DNA of 64,000 bases. It comes from Halohasta litorea (GTDB taxonomy: Archaea > Halobacteriota > Halobacteria > Halobacteriales > Haloferacaceae). Below are positions 61,048 to 64,000 of this stretch, one piece after another (position 1 is the stretch's first letter; every line of letters starts with the position of its first letter). The notes beneath the pieces are model-generated. The model made no database searches. It saw nothing but the letters and a program-made list of their open reading frames with translations, and was not told the DNA's origin. A program made the translations under genes and the position numbers. The stretch is from the NCBI RefSeq assembly GCF_024494645.1, contig NZ_JANHDJ010000004.1, forward strand, positions 299,355 through 363,354, in the 5' to 3' direction.

Positions 61048-62253
61048 ATGTCTGAGACTGCGGACGATCTTTTTACCCGTGAGGACCCGATTTTTGCCAC
61101 CAAGGAGCTGTTGGAGATCAGCCACCTCCCGGGTGAGGGGCGGATCGTCGGCCGCGACGACGAGATCTCCCAGCTCGCCACCGCGGTCAACCCCGCCATC
61201 TTCGGTCAGAGTCCGAGCAACGTCCTGATCTACGGCAAGACGGGCACCGGCAAATCCCTCTGTGCCAAGTACGTCTCCCGGCGACTCGTCGAGACCGCTG
61301 GCGACGAGGGTGTCACCGCGACGTTTGCCTACGTCGACTGCGCCCAGGACACCACCGAAACACAAGCCGTCCAAACGATCGCCGACAGCGTCAACGAGGT
61401 CGCTGAAACCGACATCAACATTCCGGATAAGGGGCTGAGCACATCCACCTATTACAAGCGACTCTGGCGTATTCTCGACGAGCGCTTCGATGTCGTCGTC
61501 ATCATCCTCGACGAGATAGACAAGCTCAGCGACGACGATATTCTCATGCAACTCTCGCGTGCGGGCGAGGCGGGCAAGATCACCGACTGCAAGCTGGGCG
61601 TCCTCGGCATCAGCAACAAGATCCAGTACAAAGATCGGATGGACGAACGCGTCAAATCGAGCCTCTGTGAGCGGGAGTTCGTCTTTCCGCCGTACGACGC
61701 CAATCAGCTTCGGAACATCATGGAGGCCCGCAGCGACGCCTTCCGGGATGGCGTCCTCGAACCGTCGACGATCCCACGGGCCGCGGCCCTCGCAGCGCGG
61801 GAACACGGCGACGCACGCAAGGCAATCGATATCCTGCGGTACGCGGGCGAGATCGCCCAGTCGAACGGCTCGACGACTGTCAGAGAGCAGTTCGTCACCC
61901 AGGCCCGCCAACGGGCCGAAACCGACCGTTTTCGGGAGTTGATCCGCGGCTCGACGCCCCACTCGCGGTACGTCCTCCAGGCGCTTGCGGTCCTCTCGCT
62001 GTCGAACGACGACCAAGAGGGGTTCCGTACGAGTCGAGTCTACGAGATCTATGAAAACATCTGTCGACAGGAGGGCTCCGACAGCCTCTCGCTGCGGCGA
62101 GTGCGTGATCTCCTCAAAGAACACGCCTTCCTGGATATCATCGAGCAGTCGAAACACAGCGGCGGCAGCGCCGAGGGCAGCTACACGAACCACCAACTGC
62201 TCGAAGATCCCGAAGTGGTCAAAGACGTGTTAACCGAAGAAAGCACATCGTAG
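61048..62253 (+). CDS. orc1: Orc1/Cdc6 replication initiator
   Basis: A 401-residue AAA+ protein that binds ORBs and loads the MCM helicase. Walker A YGKTGTGKS (about 62-70), Walker B VIILDEIDK (about 151), the sensor in GISNK and the C-terminal winged helix (about 300-395) that contacts DNA are recognisable. The start at 61048 follows ORB7 by seven bases. Its adjacency to the origin is the usual haloarchaeal arrangement for the origin-specific paralogue. Confidence 0.95.
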   Translation: MSETADDLFTREDPIFATKELLEISHLPGEGRIVGRDDEISQLATAVNPAIFGQSPSNVLIYGKTGTGKSLCAKYVSRRLVETAGDEGVTATFAYVDCAQDTTETQAVQTIADSVNEVAETDINIPDKGLSTSTYYKRLWRILDERFDVVVIILDEIDKLSDDDILMQLSRAGEAGKITDCKLGVLGISNKIQYKDRMDERVKSSLCEREFVFPPYDANQLRNIMEARSDAFRDGVLEPSTIPRAAALAAREHGDARKAIDILRYAGEIAQSNGSTTVREQFVTQARQRAETDRFRELIRGSTPHSRYVLQALAVLSLSNDDQEGFRTSRVYEIYENICRQEGSDSLSLRRVRDLLKEHAFLDIIEQSKHSGGSAEGSYTNHQLLEDPEVVKDVLTEESTS

Positions 62254-62349
62254 ACATCATGCGTGCCGCTTTTTGAGGATCGTATATGGCAGCAATCCAT
62301 TCGGTGTGCGGTCGGCTCCCCACACCAATAGTGGGTTGGTCGACGGCGC

Positions 62350-62910
62350 CTAGCCCAGCAAGCCGAGGTCTTCGATCCGTTCGACGATCTGCTCGACCGC
62401 GGCAGTCGCATCCTGGGTCTGTTTGCCGCCGGTGATGACGATCTTCCCGCTACCGAACAGCAGGATGACGACCTCCGGCTCGTCCATCCGGTAGACGAGG
62501 CCGGGGAACTGCTCGGGTTCGTACTCGACGTCTTCGAGCCCGAGACCGATCGCCAGCGCGTTGAGGTTGAGGTTGTGGCCCAGGTCGGCGCTCGAAACGA
62601 TGTTCTGGACGGTGATCTCCGGATCGTCTTCGACCGGGATCGACAGTCCACGGAGCTTCTCGAAGATAATGCCGAGTGCTTCGTGCACGTCATCGATGCT
62701 TTTGGCACCGGTACAGACGATCTTCCCCGACCGGAAGATCAGGGCGGCGGCCTTCGGTTCCTGTGTTCGGTAGACGAGTCCAGGGAAGTTATCGGGGTTG
62801 AAATCCGCTCCTGGAAGGTCCTCGGCGAGAGCTTCGAGATCGAGCTCCTGACCGATGCCTGTCGATGCGACCACGTTCTGGATTTCGATGGAGTCTGCCG
62901 GCGCTGTCAT
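62350..62910 (-). CDS. tbp: TATA-box binding protein
   Basis: A 186-residue TBP with two direct repeats (about 8-98 and 99-186), each with the pattern of IQNVVAST / VQNIVSSAD and FPGLVYR, plus (G)KIVCTGAK and GKIVITGGK stirrup-region strands. It recruits TFB and RNA polymerase to promoters. The start is 62910, just downstream of tandem TATA boxes. Haloarchaea often have several TBP paralogues; this may be one of them. Confidence 0.95.
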   Translation of the reverse strand: MTAPADSIEIQNVVASTGIGQELDLEALAEDLPGADFNPDNFPGLVYRTQEPKAAALIFRSGKIVCTGAKSIDDVHEALGIIFEKLRGLSIPVEDDPEITVQNIVSSADLGHNLNLNALAIGLGLEDVEYEPEQFPGLVYRMDEPEVVILLFGSGKIVITGGKQTQDATAAVEQIVERIEDLGLLG

Positions 62911-62937
62911 CTATACTTCCTTATATACGATCCTCCC

Positions 62938-62960
62938 TTATAAACCGACCCGTTATAAAC
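62938..62960 (-). promoter_or_regulatory. Tandem TATA boxes of the tbp gene
   Basis: On the minus strand GTTTATAA occurs twice (62938-62945 and 62953-62960) in near-identical contexts 15 bp apart, with a further TATATAA-like element (62921-62927). The inner copy is spaced for a transcript starting close to the tbp ATG. Confidence 0.6.
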
Positions 62961-63440
62961 TACTTTCGCCGGTTTTATATGCTCGACTCGTTGGTCGTCC
63001 GATCAAAACCCACACACCCGGCGTCTTCCCCCGGTTTTCGTCGATCTGTCTCTTCTGAGATGGTCGACCGAACCGGTTTTTGTATGTATCGGTCCGTCTC
63101 GGTAGTGCCTATTCAGGCATGATTATCGTTTGAATGTCGACGAGCCCACGCGCACGTGTCGTTGTTGGTTGGAATCTCTCGATGTGATGTCGGCTGCGTT
63201 AGACTCGGAGACACGCTCCCAGGAGCTTGCTGCCAGCTCCCTGCTTCCCGAGACGAACGATTGTCGGGTGTGCGTCGGTCCTCAGTGCCCATACACACGC
63301 GCACGCACGAGAGCAAGCCTTCAAAAGCGGAACTGAAGCGATCCGAACCTAGAGTCGACTAAGCTACTCCGATAGATTGGTGTCGTCGTATCGAGGTATG
63401 TTACTGCCACCACACGGCATGAAACCGCATGACGTGGCGG
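62961..63440. other. Gene-free stretch
   Basis: About 480 bp with no coding frame that looks haloarchaeal: possible short frames are basic, Ser/Arg-rich and lack promoters or partners. Nothing regulatory was seen apart from the tbp promoter at its left edge. Confidence 0.5.
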
Positions 63441-63456
63441 CTTTCCTTCGACGGGG

Positions 63457-63485
63457 TTAAGTATCAACCCGGCATTCGATGTAAT
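63457..63485 (+). promoter_or_regulatory. rRNA operon promoter P1
   Basis: TTAAGTAT (63457-63464) follows the sequence TTCGACGGGG and lies 25 bases before TGCGAAG (63485), the typical haloarchaeal rRNA start motif. Confidence 0.65.
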
Positions 63486-63562
63486 GCGAAGGTCGCACGG
63501 GGCACTCCCGGACGACACCCGCCGTCGGAATCGCCCGACGGCGGCCATCCCAAGACGATGCC

Positions 63563-63592
63563 CTTATATGTACGAGGGCATTCGGATGGAAT
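63563..63592 (+). promoter_or_regulatory. rRNA operon promoter P2
   Basis: CTTATATGT with the same spacing to TGCAACA at 63592. It is preceded by an ACGATGCC variant of the upstream motif and spaced about 107 bp from P1. Confidence 0.65.
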
Positions 63593-63695
63593 GCAACAGA
63601 CAACACACGGGATTGCCCGACCGTTCAACTCGGTCGGCACTCGTGGAGCAGATCGACGCCGTTCGACCCGGGTCGGCCGAGTCGAGTTCGACGGG

Positions 63696-63725
63696 TTTAT
63701 ACCCGTTAGTCGCGTTCGATCTAAT
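63696..63725 (+). promoter_or_regulatory. rRNA operon promoter P3
   Basis: TTTATACC preceded by TTCGACGGG, 25-26 bases before TCCGAAG at 63725 and about 132 bp from P2. Confidence 0.65.
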
Positions 63726-63860
63726 CCGAAGAAATGGGGATCCCGCCCCTGCGGTACGCCGTACAGATGGGATCCGACGTTAGCCTTGGTAGTTCGGTGT
63801 CACCCGATCGCTCGGTGGACGCCGAACTCGGACCATGCAATGAGACACATTTTGGTGACC

Positions 63861-63877
63861 AATCTCTTTACGAGATT
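63861..63877 (+). other. Stem-loop in the 16S leader
   Basis: AATCTC, five-base loop, GAGATT: perfect hairpin in the 16S leader, possibly part of the processing stem. Confidence 0.5.
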
Positions 63878-63889
63878 GTTCCCGCCACC

Positions 63890-63908
63890 CCCTCATCTCT
63901 GATGAGGG
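63890..63908 (+). other. Stem-loop immediately before 16S rRNA
   Basis: CCCTCATC, loop TCT, GATGAGGG: perfect 8-bp hairpin ending three bases before the mature 16S 5' end at 63912, a likely maturation signal. Confidence 0.55.
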
Positions 63909-63911
63909 AAC

Positions 63912-64000
63912 ATTCCGGTTGATCCTGCCGGAGGACATTGCTATTGGGATTCGATTTAGCCATGCTAGTCGCACGAGTTTAGACTCGTGGCAGATAGCTC
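63912..64000 (+). rRNA. 16S ribosomal RNA, 5' end (continues past window)
   Basis: ATTCCGGTTGATCCTGCCGG is the archaeal 16S 5' terminus, followed by GGACATTGCTATTGGGATTC and the CGATTTAGCCATGCTAGTCG region. Only the first 89 bases are in the window. It is on the plus strand, directed away from the origin. Confidence 0.98.

Noticed and set aside
63130..63362. Short overlapping frames in the rRNA leader region
   Set aside because: Basic, Ser/Arg-rich products with no promoter or homologue-like motif; the region fits untranslated leader and spacer.

Overview
The window is chromosomal DNA from a halophilic archaeon (class Halobacteria). The evidence is the GC-rich, strongly acidic coding sequence, mostly leaderless genes behind TATA boxes, archaeal information-processing genes (Orc1/Cdc6, DnaG, TBP, Pus10/TrmY, RNase HII), the secF-secD gene order typical of euryarchaea, a HalX response regulator, Tat-type lipoproteins and a 16S rRNA beginning with the archaeal 5' sequence. 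The haloarchaeal PHA cluster (maoC/phaJ, phaR, phaP, phaE, phaC, plus a phaB-like reductase) points to a PHA-accumulating species. The genus cannot be fixed from the sequence alone.

Layout. 0-6.7 kb: an anion symporter cut by the window edge, UspA, the SecFD pair, a small membrane protein, RNase HII and Pus10. 6.9-11.8 kb: an SdhA-like flavoprotein, an ArsR-type regulator with an ABC-2 exporter, and two small DNA-binding-type proteins. 11.8-16.7 kb: the PHA cluster. 16.8-19.9 kb: small regulators, TrmY (partner of Pus10), tRNA-Pro(CGG) with a nearby tRNA 3'-end relic, a membrane/winged-helix protein and DoxX. 20.0-21.85 kb: two decayed genes side by side, a photolyase broken by a 20-bp tandem duplication and a one-base slip, and a lipoprotein gene. 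21.8-31 kb: a membrane channel-like protein, a Tat-exported serine protease, a sodium:solute symporter with DUF3311, a sugar isomerase, DnaG, GNAT and DUF92. 30.4-35.6 kb: an isoprenoid group (a degenerate and a catalytic cis-prenyltransferase tail to tail, isopentenyl phosphate kinase, mevalonate kinase) with an Mrp-type Fe-S carrier and a lipoprotein. 35.8-44 kb: HemAT, a phosphatase, an RNA-ligase-like protein, squalene synthase, two Tat lipoproteins, DUF1918, an RNA-binding protein and a redoxin.

44-58 kb: a MacB-like ABC cluster, a K+ channel with a zinc ribbon, an AEC carrier, half-size EamA, Lrp with an aminotransferase, a HalX regulator, guaB, the DUF5794/DUF5795 pair, intron-bearing tRNA-Trp, a SAMP/MoaD-like modifier, an acetamidase/formamidase and a response-regulator relic. 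58.2-64 kb is a replication and transcription hub. A 547-residue protein with seven helix-turn-helix repeats and a C-terminal membrane helix lies beside a replication origin carrying seven origin recognition boxes (five in one orientation, two inverted). Next come orc1/cdc6, tbp behind tandem TATA boxes, and three tandem rRNA promoters leading into 16S rRNA at the right edge.

The least explained items are the origin-adjacent seven-HTH membrane protein, the complementary cis-prenyltransferase pair and the recent-looking photolyase lesions. Coordinates of start codons were chosen by TATA spacing, overlap with upstream stop codons and recognisable N-termini; no database search was possible.
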